Positions 34,726 to 43,614 of a stretch of 64,000 bases of DNA are shown one piece after another. The notes under the pieces are model-generated. The model saw only the letters and a list, made by a program, of their open reading frames with translations, did not search any database and had not been told where the DNA came from. A program made the translations under genes and the position numbers. Position 1 is the first letter of the stretch; every line of letters begins with the position of its first letter. Source of the DNA: Rhodococcus pyridinivorans (GTDB lineage Bacteria > Actinomycetota > Actinomycetes > Mycobacteriales > Mycobacteriaceae); the NCBI RefSeq assembly GCF_900105195.1, contig NZ_FNRX01000002.1:1240001-1304000 (forward strand), in the 5' to 3' direction.

Positions 34726-35118
34726 TCAGTTATTGCGTCCGGTCAGTGCGTCGCGCAGTCGGTCCACCATGCCGACCCCCGGTCCGACGGTCTTGTGGAA
34801 CAGTTCGGAATGCGGCACGGACGAATGCGGCCGGGTCGGGGCCAGCTTCTTGGCGGCCTGTACCTTGGTGCCGACCTCCACGAGGGTGTCCTGCCCGAGA
34901 TGCGTCCTCAACGCCGGGAACTGGTCGGATTCTTCGTCGTTCGCGTGGTGGCGCAGAAGATCCTGCAACTTCTTCACCAACGTCGTGAACTCCGCACTCG
35001 ATGCTCCCGCGCCCTCGAGTTGCTTCATCACCTGCACGATCTCGTCGTGCTCCTCCTTGTCGAGTTCAACGGCTTCCGTGCCGCCGGAATTCGGTCCCTC
35101 GTGGGCGGTTTCGGTCAT
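34726..35118 (-). CDS. Hemerythrin HHE-domain protein, short form
   Basis: The 130-residue protein has one half of an HHE domain (KEEHDEIVQVMKQLE, LLRHHANDEESDQFPAL) and the usual actinobacterial tail HKTVGPGVGMVDRLRDAL. Relatives of about 190 residues have an additional N-terminal helix pair with further iron ligands. Here that part is replaced by a short acidic leader. It may therefore be a truncated form that binds iron only as a dimer or not at all. The ribosome binding site is poor. Confidence 0.65.
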   Translation of the reverse strand: MTETAHEGPNSGGTEAVELDKEEHDEIVQVMKQLEGAGASSAEFTTLVKKLQDLLRHHANDEESDQFPALRTHLGQDTLVEVGTKVQAAKKLAPTRPHSSVPHSELFHKTVGPGVGMVDRLRDALTGRNN

Positions 35119-35137
35119 CGATGTCTTCTTCGAACGG

Positions 35138-35290
35138 TCAGGATCGTCCGGTATCGCCGGTCTCGTCCGGTTCGTCCTCGCCCTCCGCCTGGTCGGGCTG
35201 CTGCGGAGCCTTGGAGAGGAGGTTGTCGGGATCGGCGTCGGGATCTTCGGCTGCGTCGTACGGATCGGCAGAACCGTCTGTGCTGCTCAT
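35138..35290 (-). CDS. Small acidic protein
   Basis: A 50-residue minus-strand frame starts at ATG 35290 and opens MSSTDGSADPYDAAEDPDAD. It is strongly acidic, with Gln and Pro and no hydrophobic core. Codon use is clearly coding. It ends 19 bp before the hemerythrin-like gene, so the two are probably one transcript. Several neighbours (35439, 35687) are similar small acidic proteins. Function unknown. Confidence 0.6.
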   Translation of the reverse strand: MSSTDGSADPYDAAEDPDADPDNLLSKAPQQPDQAEGEDEPDETGDTGRS

Positions 35291-35438
35291 GTACCAAGGG
35301 GTTCACCACTACCGGCGAGGGCAAACACTCCGGCGACCGACGGGGATTCGCATCCTGCCGGGGTAGGTGGTTCGGGGAGCCGGGCGGGGGTAGTCCTAGG
35401 GAGACCGCCTTTCACCGAGAAATGTTCGGAGGAAGATC

Positions 35439-35636
35439 ATGACCGGACCGCACGACACTCCCGATCTCGACGACGTGATCGACCCGACCGAGTCCGCGCC
35501 CAAGGATCGGCGCGAGCACGGCAAGTCGCCGGACCGCGTCGACGACGACTATCTCGAGTACCGCACGGAGCAGGAACGCATTGCCGCCGGCGTCGAGGAC
35601 TACGACCCCGACCACGTCCCACCCGCAACCGAGTAG
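35439..35636 (+). CDS. Small acidic protein of unknown function
   Basis: The 65-residue protein has a good site (CGGAGGAAG) 6 nt before ATG. It is hydrophilic (MTGPHDTPDLDDVIDPTE, DDDYLEYRTEQERIAAG) and likely disordered. Similar short proteins are common in Rhodococcus but unnamed. It precedes another small protein gene by 50 bp on the same strand. Confidence 0.75.
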   Translation: MTGPHDTPDLDDVIDPTESAPKDRREHGKSPDRVDDDYLEYRTEQERIAAGVEDYDPDHVPPATE

Positions 35637-35686
35637 CCGCTGCGTTACAGACGGATTCTCGGCGAACCATCGGAAGGAGCAGAGAG

Positions 35687-35914
35687 ATGGAACGAGGGAG
35701 CGACAAGCACGGTCCGAAGAAGGACGACGCGCTCGCAGAGGAAACCGAAGGAATGATCCGCGCCAACCGTCCGACCCGCGCCGACGAGGCACGCGATCCG
35801 GAGCCGCCGGCCGACGACGATCCGGATGTGCGGCCCTGGCACACCGAAGGTCCGGGCGGCGGAGCTTCGGAGGGCGGGGGTCCGGAGGGCGGGGGTCCGG
35901 CGGGCTCTGCCTGA
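35687..35914 (+). CDS. Small hydrophilic protein with Gly-rich tail
   Basis: The 75-residue protein follows AAGGAG by 7 nt. The conserved-looking core is [20 protein letters not shown], then [18 protein letters not shown]. The end is Gly/Pro-rich from near-identical GGAGGGCGGGGGTCC units. It ends 4 bp before the alcohol dehydrogenase start, so the two are probably one operon. No function can be given. Confidence 0.75.
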   Translation: MERGSDKHGPKKDDALAEETEGMIRANRPTRADEARDPEPPADDDPDVRPWHTEGPGGGASEGGGPEGGGPAGSA

Positions 35915-35918
35915 GTCG

Positions 35919-36917
35919 ATGCGAGCGTGGCGCGTGGTGGAGCCCGGCCCCGTCGCCGGTCACCCTTTGCGGTTCGAATCCGTCCCGCTTCCCGAGACCG
36001 GACCGAACGATCTTCTGGTGCGCGTGCTGGCGTGCGGTGTGTGCCGCACCGACCTGCACGTCGCCGAGGGCGATCTCCCCGTCCACCGGGCGGGTGTCGT
36101 CCCGGGGCACGAGGTGGTCGGGGTGGTCCATCGAGTGGGGGAGGCGGTCGAAGGGTTCGCCGACGGCGACCGCGTCGGCGTGGCCTGGCTGCGTTCGACC
36201 TGTGGGCAGTGCCGCTACTGTCGTCGTGGCGACGAGAACCTGTGTCCGGATTCGAGATACACCGGTTGGGACGAGGACGGCGGGTACGCCGAGTTCGTCG
36301 CCGTACCGGCGGCGTACGCCCTCCCGCTGCCCGACGGATACGAGGACGTCGAACTCGCTCCGCTCCTCTGTGCCGGCATCATCGGCTACCGCGCGCTGAA
36401 GCGCGCCTCGGTTCCCGACGGCGGGAGGCTCGGCATCTACGGCTTCGGCGGCAGCGCCCACATCGCGGCGCAGGTCGCCCTGGCGCGAGGTGCCGAGGTG
36501 CACGTCATGACGAGGAGCGAGGATGCGCGGAATCTCGCTCGCGAACTCGGGGCCGCGTCGGTGCAGGGCGCCGCGGACGCACCACCGGTGCCCCTTGACG
36601 CCGCCATCCTCTTCGCACCCGTCGGCGACCTCGTGCCGCCTGCACTCGAAGCACTCGACCGCGGCGGCATCCTCTCGATCGCCGGCATCCACCTGACCGA
36701 CGTTCCGCAGCTGAACTACCAGCGGCACCTGTTCTACGAGCGCGAGATCCGGTCGGTGACCGCCAATACCCGTAAGGATTCCCGGGAGTTCCTCGCGTTC
36801 GCCGGGCAGCACCGCATCAGGGTCGCGACGATGCGATACGGGCTGGACGACGCCGATCGCGCGCTGGCGGATCTCGCCGGCGACCGCGTGCGCGGCGCTG
36901 CCGTCCTCGTCCCCTGA
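35919..36917 (+). CDS. Zinc-dependent alcohol dehydrogenase
   Basis: The 332-residue MDR-superfamily enzyme has the catalytic zinc Cys in [16 protein letters not shown] with His/Glu, the structural zinc lobe [15 protein letters not shown], and a GxGxxG-type NAD(P) loop [10 protein letters not shown]. It probably oxidises alcohols or reduces aldehydes. The start ATG lies 4 bp after the preceding stop. The length and sequence style resemble the short zinc ADHs of mycobacteria (AdhA type). Confidence 0.9.
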   Translation: MRAWRVVEPGPVAGHPLRFESVPLPETGPNDLLVRVLACGVCRTDLHVAEGDLPVHRAGVVPGHEVVGVVHRVGEAVEGFADGDRVGVAWLRSTCGQCRYCRRGDENLCPDSRYTGWDEDGGYAEFVAVPAAYALPLPDGYEDVELAPLLCAGIIGYRALKRASVPDGGRLGIYGFGGSAHIAAQVALARGAEVHVMTRSEDARNLARELGAASVQGAADAPPVPLDAAILFAPVGDLVPPALEALDRGGILSIAGIHLTDVPQLNYQRHLFYEREIRSVTANTRKDSREFLAFAGQHRIRVATMRYGLDDADRALADLAGDRVRGAAVLVP

Positions 36918-37062
36918 TGGTCCGGATCGATACGGTGCGCTCCGCCCGAGATCACCAAGTCGGGACTTTCTACCCTACGGGAACATCCCGCCCGGGACGA
37001 CGATAATAGTGTCGGACCCAGGAGGGCCCCTCGGACTTCTCACCCACGAGGAGATGAGGACA

Positions 37063-37503
37063 ATGTCGACATCATCGGCTCATTCTGCAATGCACACCCA
37101 TCCCGACATCGTCGAGATGCGCGAACGCTACGACCGGATGGGCGAACAGCCCACAGTCCAGGTCACCGACGGATTGATGATGGTTGCCGGTCTGTACGCG
37201 GCGGCATCCGCCTGGATCATCGGCTTCGCCGATCAGACGGCACTCGCCACCACCAATCTGATCTGCGGCCTCGCGGTCGCACTGCTCGCCATGGCGCTCG
37301 GTTCGGCCTACGGCCGCACCCACGGCCTGGCGTTCGTCGCGCCGCTGCTCGGTCTGTGGTTGTTCGTCTCGCCGTGGCTGGTCAGCGGAGTAGATACCAG
37401 TACGTCCATGATCTGGTCCCACGTCATCGTGGGTGCGATCGTGTTCGTCCTGGGCGTGGCCGCGGCTGCGATGGGAACCGGCCTGATGGACCGTTCGCGT
37501 TGA
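37063..37503 (+). CDS. SPW-repeat membrane protein
   Basis: The 146-residue protein has a hydrophilic N-terminus (HTHPDIVEMRERYDRMGEQP) and four membrane helices. The segment WLFVSPWLVSG carries the SPW motif, and AASAWIIGF is the matching position in the first repeat. ATG 37063 is chosen for GAGGA upstream. ATG 37054 is possible. A GATAAT element (37002) lies about 60 bp upstream. Role unknown. Confidence 0.8.
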   Translation: MSTSSAHSAMHTHPDIVEMRERYDRMGEQPTVQVTDGLMMVAGLYAAASAWIIGFADQTALATTNLICGLAVALLAMALGSAYGRTHGLAFVAPLLGLWLFVSPWLVSGVDTSTSMIWSHVIVGAIVFVLGVAAAAMGTGLMDRSR

Positions 37504-37686
37504 CGGTGCAGTAGCCCGGGATGCAGTAACCCGGGTATACGGGACCCGGACGGTGCTGCCGGCTGCATGTCTGAACCGGCAGCACCTCACCGGGTGCGGC
37601 GTCCGGACACCGATTCCGGCTACCGAGGGCAATACCCCTCGGTCGAACGCTGCAACCCTGTCGCCGTTTCGCTGCCACGATGCAGT

Positions 37687-38001
37687 ATGCACACCGGTGA
37701 AGGCCGCGGCGCTCGTAGTGCGAACTCGGTGAGGTTCGAACGACAATTGCGAGAATCCATCGAGGAACTCGCTCGTGAGATGCACGACGACCGATGGCCC
37801 GCGTTCGCTTCCCGAGCGGCCCGTCTGGGTGCTTCGAGGGATGTCATCGGGCAGGCGAAGGGCGTTCTCATGGAACGCTTCGGCCTCGACGCGGAGAGCG
37901 CATTCGAAATGCTGCGCAGGTTGTCCCAGGAGCGCAACCAACTCGTGCGCGACCTTGCCGTCGAGGTGGTCGAGACCGCCCGACCTCCGCGTGAACGGTA
38001 G
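37687..38001 (+). CDS. ANTAR domain protein
   Basis: The C-terminal 60 residues form an ANTAR RNA-binding domain (IGQAKGVLMERFGLDAESAF, then EMLRRLSQERNQLVRDLA). ANTAR proteins bind paired RNA hairpins to prevent termination. The N-terminal 45 residues lack a recognisable GAF or receiver domain, so the input is unclear. The start is uncertain: ATG 37687 has no good site, and an in-frame start at 37567 would add 40 residues. No dual-hairpin target is evident nearby. Confidence 0.75.
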   Translation: MHTGEGRGARSANSVRFERQLRESIEELAREMHDDRWPAFASRAARLGASRDVIGQAKGVLMERFGLDAESAFEMLRRLSQERNQLVRDLAVEVVETARPPRER

Positions 38002-38074
38002 AGCGAATCCTCCCCAGGCGGATGCGCCGGATCGCCCGGAACTGAGCACCGTGCGCATCCATTCAGTGTGTCGT

Positions 38075-38099
38075 GCATCACATCTGATCAAAATGATGC
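38075..38099 (+). promoter_or_regulatory. Inverted repeat upstream of the ferredoxin oxidoreductase gene
   Basis: GCATCA (38075-38080) and TGATGC (38094-38099) flank an AT-rich 13-bp centre. A TTGACG element follows at 38116. The Lrp/AsnC gene at 42889 regulates the same kind of pathway, so this is a candidate operator. Confidence 0.35.
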
Positions 38100-38218
38100 G
38101 CTGGAAAATCTTATGTTGACGAGTTCGCCTAGCTCAATCAACTATTGCTGTACCAAATGACGCGATCGAAGTGGCGCAGACACAATCGGACGCCGCGACG
38201 AAGGACGGGTGGTACGCA

Positions 38219-41200
38219 ATGACCGAGACCGTAATCCGGGAGAGCGAACGACTTCCCTACGACCTCGACGACCGATATCGCTCGGGCTCCGGCACCGTGC
38301 TGCTCACCGGCGTGCAGGCCATCGCCCGGCTGTTCGTCGAACAGCAGGTACGGGCCATGCGGGACGGTCGCCGGGTGGCGACTTTCGTCTCCGGATATCA
38401 GGGCAGCCCCCTCGGTGGTCTCGACAAGATGCTCCACGGCATGCCGAAGGTCCTCGCCGAGCACGACATCACCTTCGTGCCCGGATTCAACGAGGAACTC
38501 GCCGCCACCGCGGTGTGGGGCAGCCAGGGACAGCTCGGCGCCGGCACACCGACTCACGACGGCGTCGTCGGTGTCTGGTACGGCAAGGGCCCCGGCCTCG
38601 ACCGCGCCACCGACGCGCTGCGTCACGCCAACATGTACGGCGTGAACCCGAACGGCGGCGTGCTGCTCATGGTGGGTGACGACCCCGCGTCGAAGTCGTC
38701 GACCGTGCCCGCCGTCAGCGAGCGATCCCTCGCCGCCCTCGGCATCCCGGTCCTGTTCCCGCGCAACGCCGCCGAGATCGTCACGATGGGCCTGCACGGC
38801 GTCGCGCTGTCGCGTGCCTCGGGCTGCCTCGTCGCCCTCAAGATCGTCGCGGACGTCGCCGACGGCGCCTGGTCCGTCGACGGCTCCATCTCCGACCTGC
38901 CCATCGCGGTCCCCGAGATCGAATGGGAAGGACGGCCGTTCGTCTACAAGCAGCGCCCCATGGCCGCGCCCGGCGACAGCGTCATCGCCGAGGCCGACCT
39001 CTACGGCCCGCGCTGGAAGATCGTCCAGGAATACGGCCGCCTCAACGGCCTCGACGTGATCGAGGTCGACCCGCCGCAGGCCCGCGTCGGCCTCGCCGCC
39101 ACCGGCACCACCTTCGACGCCCTGCGCCAGACCCTGCTCGACCTCGGTGTCGACGACGCCGCGCTGCACCGCGCCGGCATCCGCCTGCTGCGCATCGGCA
39201 TGCCGTACCCCATCGGTACCGAGATCGTCCGCGAATTCGCCCGCGGCCTCGACGAACTGATCGTGGTCGAGGACAAGACCGCCTTCGTCGAGACCCAGAT
39301 CCGCGAGATCCTCTACGGCACCGCGAACGCCCCGCAGATCGTCGGCAAGAAGGACGCCGACGGCCGCCCGCTCGTGCCGGTTGACGGTGAGCTCACCGCC
39401 GGTCGCCTGCGCGGCCCGCTGCGTCGCGTGCTCCGCGGCCACGTCGAACTCGGCCCCGCACCGCTGCCGCAGTTGTCGCTCGAGGTGCTGTCGACCCAGC
39501 GCACCCCCTACTTCTGCAGCGGCTGCCCGCACAACCGATCCACCGCACTGCCGGAGGGTTCGATCGGCGGCGGCGGCATCGGCTGTCACACCCTCGTCAC
39601 CCTGTCCGGCCGCAAGGACAGCGCCGTCACCGGCCTGACCCAGATGGGTGGCGAAGGTGCGCAGTGGATCGGCCAGGCGCCGTTCACCGACATCGGCCAC
39701 ATGTTCCAGAACCTCGGCGACGGAACCTACTTCCACTCCGGTCAGCTCGCCGTCCAGGCGTGCGTCGCCGCCGGCGTGAACATCACCTTCAAGCTGCTCT
39801 ACAACGACGTCGTGGCGATGACCGGCGCGCAGGACGCCGAAGGCGCCCTGAAGATCCCGGCGCTGACCCACAAGCTCACCACCGAGGGTGTCCGCAAGAT
39901 CATCGTCTGCTCCGACGAACCGAAGCGCCTCCGCAAGCGCACCCTTGCCCGCGGCACCGAGGTCTGGCATCGCGACCGGCTCGACGAGGCGCAGAAGCTG
40001 CTGCGCGAGATCGAGGGCGTCACCGTGCTCATCTACGACCAGCACTGCGCCGCCGACGCGCGCCGTCAGCGCAAGCGTGGCACCCTGCCCGCCCGCACGA
40101 CCCGCGTCGTCATCAACGAAGCGGTGTGCGAGGGCTGCGGCGACTGCGGCGTCAAGAGCAACTGCCTGTCGGTGCAGCCGGTCGACACCGAATTCGGTTC
40201 GAAGACCCGCATCGATCAGACCTCCTGCAACACCGACTACTCGTGCCTCGACGGCGACTGCCCGTCCTTCGTGACCGTCGAGACGTCGCCGGAGAAGCCC
40301 AAGCGCCGCAAGGCTCCGACCCCGCCGCGCATCCCGGACGCCGCCATCGTCACCTCGAAGGGCACCCGCAACGTCTTCCTCGCGGGCATCGGCGGCACCG
40401 GCATCGTCACCGTCAACCAGGTGCTCGCCACGGCCGCGCTACGCGCCGGATTCGAGGTCGAGTCGCTCGACCAGATCGGCATGAGCCAGAAAGCCGGCCC
40501 GGTGGTCTCCCACCTGCGCTTCGCCGCCGACGGACTCGAGCCCGGCAACCGCGTCGGCCCGGGCGGTGCGACCGCTCTGCTCGCGCTCGACCTGCTCACC
40601 GCGACCGAGCCGAAGAACCTCGCCTACGCGAACCGTGAGGAGACCGTGGCAGTCGCGTCGACGAGCCGCGTCCCCACCGGCGACATGGTCTACGACCGCT
40701 CTGTCCGGCACCCCGACGAGCACGACCTGCTCGCCCGCCTCGACACCGCGACCCGCACGACCGTCTCGTTCGACGCCCTCGCCGCAGCCCAGGCGCTGTT
40801 CGGTGAGACCTCGGCCGCGAACTTCCTCGTCGTGGGCGCCGCCCATCAGCTCGGCGGACTCGAGATCCCCGCCGACGCCATCGAGGAGGCCATCGAGATC
40901 AACGGTGTGGCCGTCGCGACCAACATCGCCGCCTTCCGCTGGGGCCGGGTGGCCGTCGCGGATCCCGCGGCCTTCGCCGCCGCGACCGAACCGGCCCGCC
41001 CGGAGCGCGTTGCCACCGTCGCGCCGGAGCGTCTGTTCGCCGGCACCACCTTCACGGGTGAGGTCGAGCGGCTCGTGCGGATCCGCGCCGCGTCGCTGAT
41101 CGACTTCCAGAGCGAAGCCCTCGCCGCCCGCTACATCGCGCAGGTGCAGGCAGCCTGGGAGGCCGAGCGCCGCGTCACGAACCGCACGGACTTCAGCGAG

Positions 41201-41677
41201 GCCGTCGCCCGCGGACTGTTCAAGTTCACCGCCTACAAGGACGAGTACGAGGTCGCCCGCATGCTCGTCGACCCGGCCTTCCTCGACGAGGTGCAGGGCC
41301 AGGTCCCCGGTGGGCGCAAGCTCACCTACCGCCTGCACCCGCCGGCGCTGCGCGCACTCGGCCGTGAGAAGAAGGTCGGCTTCGGACCGAAATCGCATGT
41401 CGCGCTGAAGGCTCTGGCCAAGGCGAAGCGTCTGCGCGGCACGAAGCTCGATCCCTTCGGCTACGCCCACGTCCGCCGCGTCGAGCGTGCTCTGCTCGCC
41501 CACTACACCGCCACGATCCAGCGGCTCGCCGCCGATCTGGACGTCGACTCCTACGACCGCGCCGCCGAGATCGCGGCCCTGCCCGACATGGTGCGCGGCT
41601 ACGAGGACGTCAAGCTCCGCTCCGTCGAGCAGTACCGGGCCCGCCTCGCCGAGCTCGGCATCGACACCGACTTCTGA
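38219..41677 (+). CDS. Indolepyruvate ferredoxin oxidoreductase, fused subunits
   Basis: The 1152-residue protein joins an N-terminal TPP-dependent pyruvate-synthase-like alpha part (TGVQAIARL, SGYQGSPLGGLD), a TPP-binding part with GCPHN and GGGGIGCHTL, a cysteine cluster region (CEGCGDCGVKSNC, then CNTDYSCLDGDCP) and a C-terminal gamma domain (LAGIGGTGIVTVNQVL). It oxidatively decarboxylates aryl or branched 2-oxo acids to acyl-CoA using ferredoxin. ATG 38219 is preferred to the GTG at 38171. The dehydrogenase that can supply its 2-oxo acid lies 35 bp downstream. Confidence 0.93.
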   Translation: MTETVIRESERLPYDLDDRYRSGSGTVLLTGVQAIARLFVEQQVRAMRDGRRVATFVSGYQGSPLGGLDKMLHGMPKVLAEHDITFVPGFNEELAATAVWGSQGQLGAGTPTHDGVVGVWYGKGPGLDRATDALRHANMYGVNPNGGVLLMVGDDPASKSSTVPAVSERSLAALGIPVLFPRNAAEIVTMGLHGVALSRASGCLVALKIVADVADGAWSVDGSISDLPIAVPEIEWEGRPFVYKQRPMAAPGDSVIAEADLYGPRWKIVQEYGRLNGLDVIEVDPPQARVGLAATGTTFDALRQTLLDLGVDDAALHRAGIRLLRIGMPYPIGTEIVREFARGLDELIVVEDKTAFVETQIREILYGTANAPQIVGKKDADGRPLVPVDGELTAGRLRGPLRRVLRGHVELGPAPLPQLSLEVLSTQRTPYFCSGCPHNRSTALPEGSIGGGGIGCHTLVTLSGRKDSAVTGLTQMGGEGAQWIGQAPFTDIGHMFQNLGDGTYFHSGQLAVQACVAAGVNITFKLLYNDVVAMTGAQDAEGALKIPALTHKLTTEGVRKIIVCSDEPKRLRKRTLARGTEVWHRDRLDEAQKLLREIEGVTVLIYDQHCAADARRQRKRGTLPARTTRVVINEAVCEGCGDCGVKSNCLSVQPVDTEFGSKTRIDQTSCNTDYSCLDGDCPSFVTVETSPEKPKRRKAPTPPRIPDAAIVTSKGTRNVFLAGIGGTGIVTVNQVLATAALRAGFEVESLDQIGMSQKAGPVVSHLRFAADGLEPGNRVGPGGATALLALDLLTATEPKNLAYANREETVAVASTSRVPTGDMVYDRSVRHPDEHDLLARLDTATRTTVSFDALAAAQALFGETSAANFLVVGAAHQLGGLEIPADAIEEAIEINGVAVATNIAAFRWGRVAVADPAAFAAATEPARPERVATVAPERLFAGTTFTGEVERLVRIRAASLIDFQSEALAARYIAQVQAAWEAERRVTNRTDFSEAVARGLFKFTAYKDEYEVARMLVDPAFLDEVQGQVPGGRKLTYRLHPPALRALGREKKVGFGPKSHVALKALAKAKRLRGTKLDPFGYAHVRRVERALLAHYTATIQRLAADLDVDSYDRAAEIAALPDMVRGYEDVKLRSVEQYRARLAELGIDTDF

Positions 41678-41712
41678 AGCACGAACACCCTCTGCTGCAA
41701 AGGAACCCACCG

Positions 41713-42798
41713 ATGACCACCTCTGCCCTCGACCTCCCCGAGTTCACCACGTCCGACGGCGTGTTCGGCCGCTCGGCCCGCCTGACCGACCGTCCGCACG
41801 AGCAGGTCGTCTTCCATCACGACGCGGCCACCGGCTTGCGCGCCATCGTCGCGATCCACTCCACCGCACTCGGACCCGCCCTCGGCGGCACCCGCTTCTA
41901 CCCCTACGCGGACGAGATGTCGGCACTCGAGGACGTGCTGCGACTGTCGTGGGGCATGACCTACAAGGCCGCGGTGTCCGGTGTGAACCTCGGTGGCGGC
42001 AAGGCCGTCATCATCGGTGATCCGAAGATGGACAAGAACGACGAACTGCTCGCCGCCTACGGACGATTCGTCGAGTCACTCGGTGGTCGCTACATCACCG
42101 CCGCCGACGTGGGAACCCGCGCGGAGGACCTCGACGTGGTGGGCCGGCACACCGCCCACGCCGTGGGGCGCACCGTCGCCGCCGGCGGATCCGGCGACAG
42201 CTCGCCGCTGACCGCGCTCGGTGTCTTCCAGGCCATGCGTGCCGGCGCTCGGACGGTCTGGGGCGAAACGACTCTCGCGGGTCGCAGGGTCGGTGTCGAG
42301 GGTCTCGGCAAGGTCGGCTACGAACTCGTGAAGCTGCTCGTCGCCGACGGTGCCGAGGTGATCGTCTCCGACGTGAACCCCGCCGCGGTCGCCCGCGTGG
42401 TCGACGAGTTCCCGGCGCAGGTCACCGACAACGTCGTCGCCTCGTCCGCCGACGTCTACGCCCCGTGCGCTCTCGGCGGCACGCTGACCTCGACCACCGC
42501 TGCCCACCTCGACGCACGTCTCGTGTGCGGTGCGGCCAACAACCAGCTCGCGCAGCCCGAGGTGGAGGGCCTGCTGGGCAAGCGCGGAATCGTCTGGGTA
42601 CCCGACTATGTCGCGAACGCGGGCGGACTGATCCAGGTCGCCGGCGAGGTCGACGGATCCGCCGCCGACGTCGTCCGCACACGAGTGGAGTCGATCTTCG
42701 AGCGCACCGCCGAGATCTTCGACGTCTCCAGCACTCTCGGCGTCACGCCGGGCGCAGCGGCCAACCGGATCGCCGAGCGCCGCATCGATACTGCCTGA
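41713..42798 (+). CDS. Leucine/valine-type amino acid dehydrogenase
   Basis: The 361-residue Glu/Leu/Phe/Val dehydrogenase has GPALGGTRFY, the catalytic lysine in GMTYKAAVSGVNLGGGKAV, and a Rossmann motif VGVEGLGKVGYELV. It deaminates a branched-chain or aromatic amino acid to a 2-oxo acid with NAD+. Sequence style is closer to Leu/Val dehydrogenases than to Rhodococcus Phe dehydrogenase. The substrate is inferred. It is probably co-transcribed with the oxidoreductase. The stop codon lies in an 18-bp tandem repeat. Confidence 0.9.
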   Translation: MTTSALDLPEFTTSDGVFGRSARLTDRPHEQVVFHHDAATGLRAIVAIHSTALGPALGGTRFYPYADEMSALEDVLRLSWGMTYKAAVSGVNLGGGKAVIIGDPKMDKNDELLAAYGRFVESLGGRYITAADVGTRAEDLDVVGRHTAHAVGRTVAAGGSGDSSPLTALGVFQAMRAGARTVWGETTLAGRRVGVEGLGKVGYELVKLLVADGAEVIVSDVNPAAVARVVDEFPAQVTDNVVASSADVYAPCALGGTLTSTTAAHLDARLVCGAANNQLAQPEVEGLLGKRGIVWVPDYVANAGGLIQVAGEVDGSAADVVRTRVESIFERTAEIFDVSSTLGVTPGAAANRIAERRIDTA

Positions 42799-42848
42799 TC
42801 CGCACAGGGGAACTGATCCGCACAGGGGAACTGATCCGCACAGGGGAA
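42795..42848 (+). repeat. Three perfect 18-bp tandem repeats at the stop codon
   Basis: CTGATCCGCACAGGGGAA is repeated three times without mismatch. The first copy contains the TGA stop of the dehydrogenase gene. Each unit carries TGA, so expansion would not lengthen the protein. Confidence 0.95.
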
Positions 42849-42849
42849 C

Positions 42850-42879
42850 AAGGGGAGGCGCCGCGAGGTGCCTCCCCTT
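42850..42879. terminator. Bidirectional terminator
   Basis: A perfect 10-bp stem (AAGGGGAGGC with GCCTCCCCTT) and a 10-base loop lie between the converging dehydrogenase and Lrp genes. Confidence 0.75.
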
Positions 42880-42888
42880 CTCGTGTCT

Positions 42889-43395
42889 TCAGGAGTTTCC
42901 GGCCGACGAGGAACGCCCGTGCCCCGCATTGCGGGTGATGTGCTCGACGAGTGGCTGCGTCCGGTACTCGATCGGCGTGGTGAGCGCGAGCGTCGTGGTG
43001 GTGTGCGCGACGCCCTCGATGGCGTGGAGCCGTTCGAGGACCAACAGGAGGTCCTCCTGGGACTGCGCCGCCATCCGGATCAGGAGATCCTCCCGGCCCG
43101 TTGTCGCGTGGACTTCCAATACCTCTGGGAATCGGCCTAATTGGGCGATCACATGCCCCATCTGTGCCTGGACGAGCTCGGCGCCGATGAACGCCTGCAG
43201 CGGCACACCCAGCTTCGGCAGGTCGACGACCGGTCGGTATCCGGTGACGGCACCGGACTCCTCGAGTTTTCTGAGGCGCGACTGCACGGTGTTGCGGGCG
43301 ATGCCGAGCTTCGCCGACAGGTCGACGATTCCTGCCCGGGGGTTGTGCGTGAGCTCTCCGAGGAGAGCTGCGTCGAGCCGGTCGAGACTGAACAC
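42889..43395 (-). CDS. Lrp/AsnC family regulator
   Basis: The 168-residue protein has an N-terminal winged helix (LDRLDAALLGELTHNPRAGI, LGIARNTVQSRLRKLEESG) and a C-terminal RAM domain (AFIGAELVQAQ, LEVHATTGREDLLIRM) that binds amino acids. The start is GTG. It lies between the catabolic genes and divergent from the APC permease, so it most likely senses the amino acid they handle. A palindrome at 43433 is its probable site. Confidence 0.92.
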   Translation of the reverse strand: MFSLDRLDAALLGELTHNPRAGIVDLSAKLGIARNTVQSRLRKLEESGAVTGYRPVVDLPKLGVPLQAFIGAELVQAQMGHVIAQLGRFPEVLEVHATTGREDLLIRMAAQSQEDLLLVLERLHAIEGVAHTTTTLALTTPIEYRTQPLVEHITRNAGHGRSSSAGNS

Positions 43396-43432
43396 GATGA
43401 CACCCTTTCCGTTGTGATGCGCGTCACCACTC

Positions 43433-43445
43433 GAGCATAATGCTC
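43433..43445. promoter_or_regulatory. Lrp/AsnC operator candidate
   Basis: GAGCATAATGCTC is a perfect 13-bp palindrome with the AT centre typical of Lrp/AsnC sites. It sits 38 bp from the regulator start and 18 bp before the permease -35. Confidence 0.55.
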
Positions 43446-43462
43446 AGCCGAACAGAAAGATA

Positions 43463-43490
43463 TTGACACTTCACGAGCCAGTGCCATGAT
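43463..43490 (+). promoter_or_regulatory. Candidate permease promoter
   Basis: TTGACA (43463-43468) and CATGAT (43485-43490) are 16 bp apart. A leader of about 115 nt would follow before the permease ATG. Confidence 0.45.
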
Positions 43491-43614
43491 TGCTACATCA
43501 AATGCTCACGCAAACACTGCTTGCTGCAACGTAATGCGCGCGAAGTGAGCGACATGCCTACCCCTCGCCCGGACCGGGCGTGGCGGGCGCCGCAATCACC
43601 CCGAGGAGCACACA

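Noticed and set aside
36979..37007. ECF-type promoter (GGGAAC, then GATAAT) before the SPW protein
   Set aside because: The two elements belong to different sigma-factor classes, so the pair is not convincing as one promoter.
38138..40045. 635-codon minus-strand frame opposite the oxidoreductase
   Set aside because: It is shadow of a high-GC gene. The plus strand carries all conserved TPP and Fe-S motifs.
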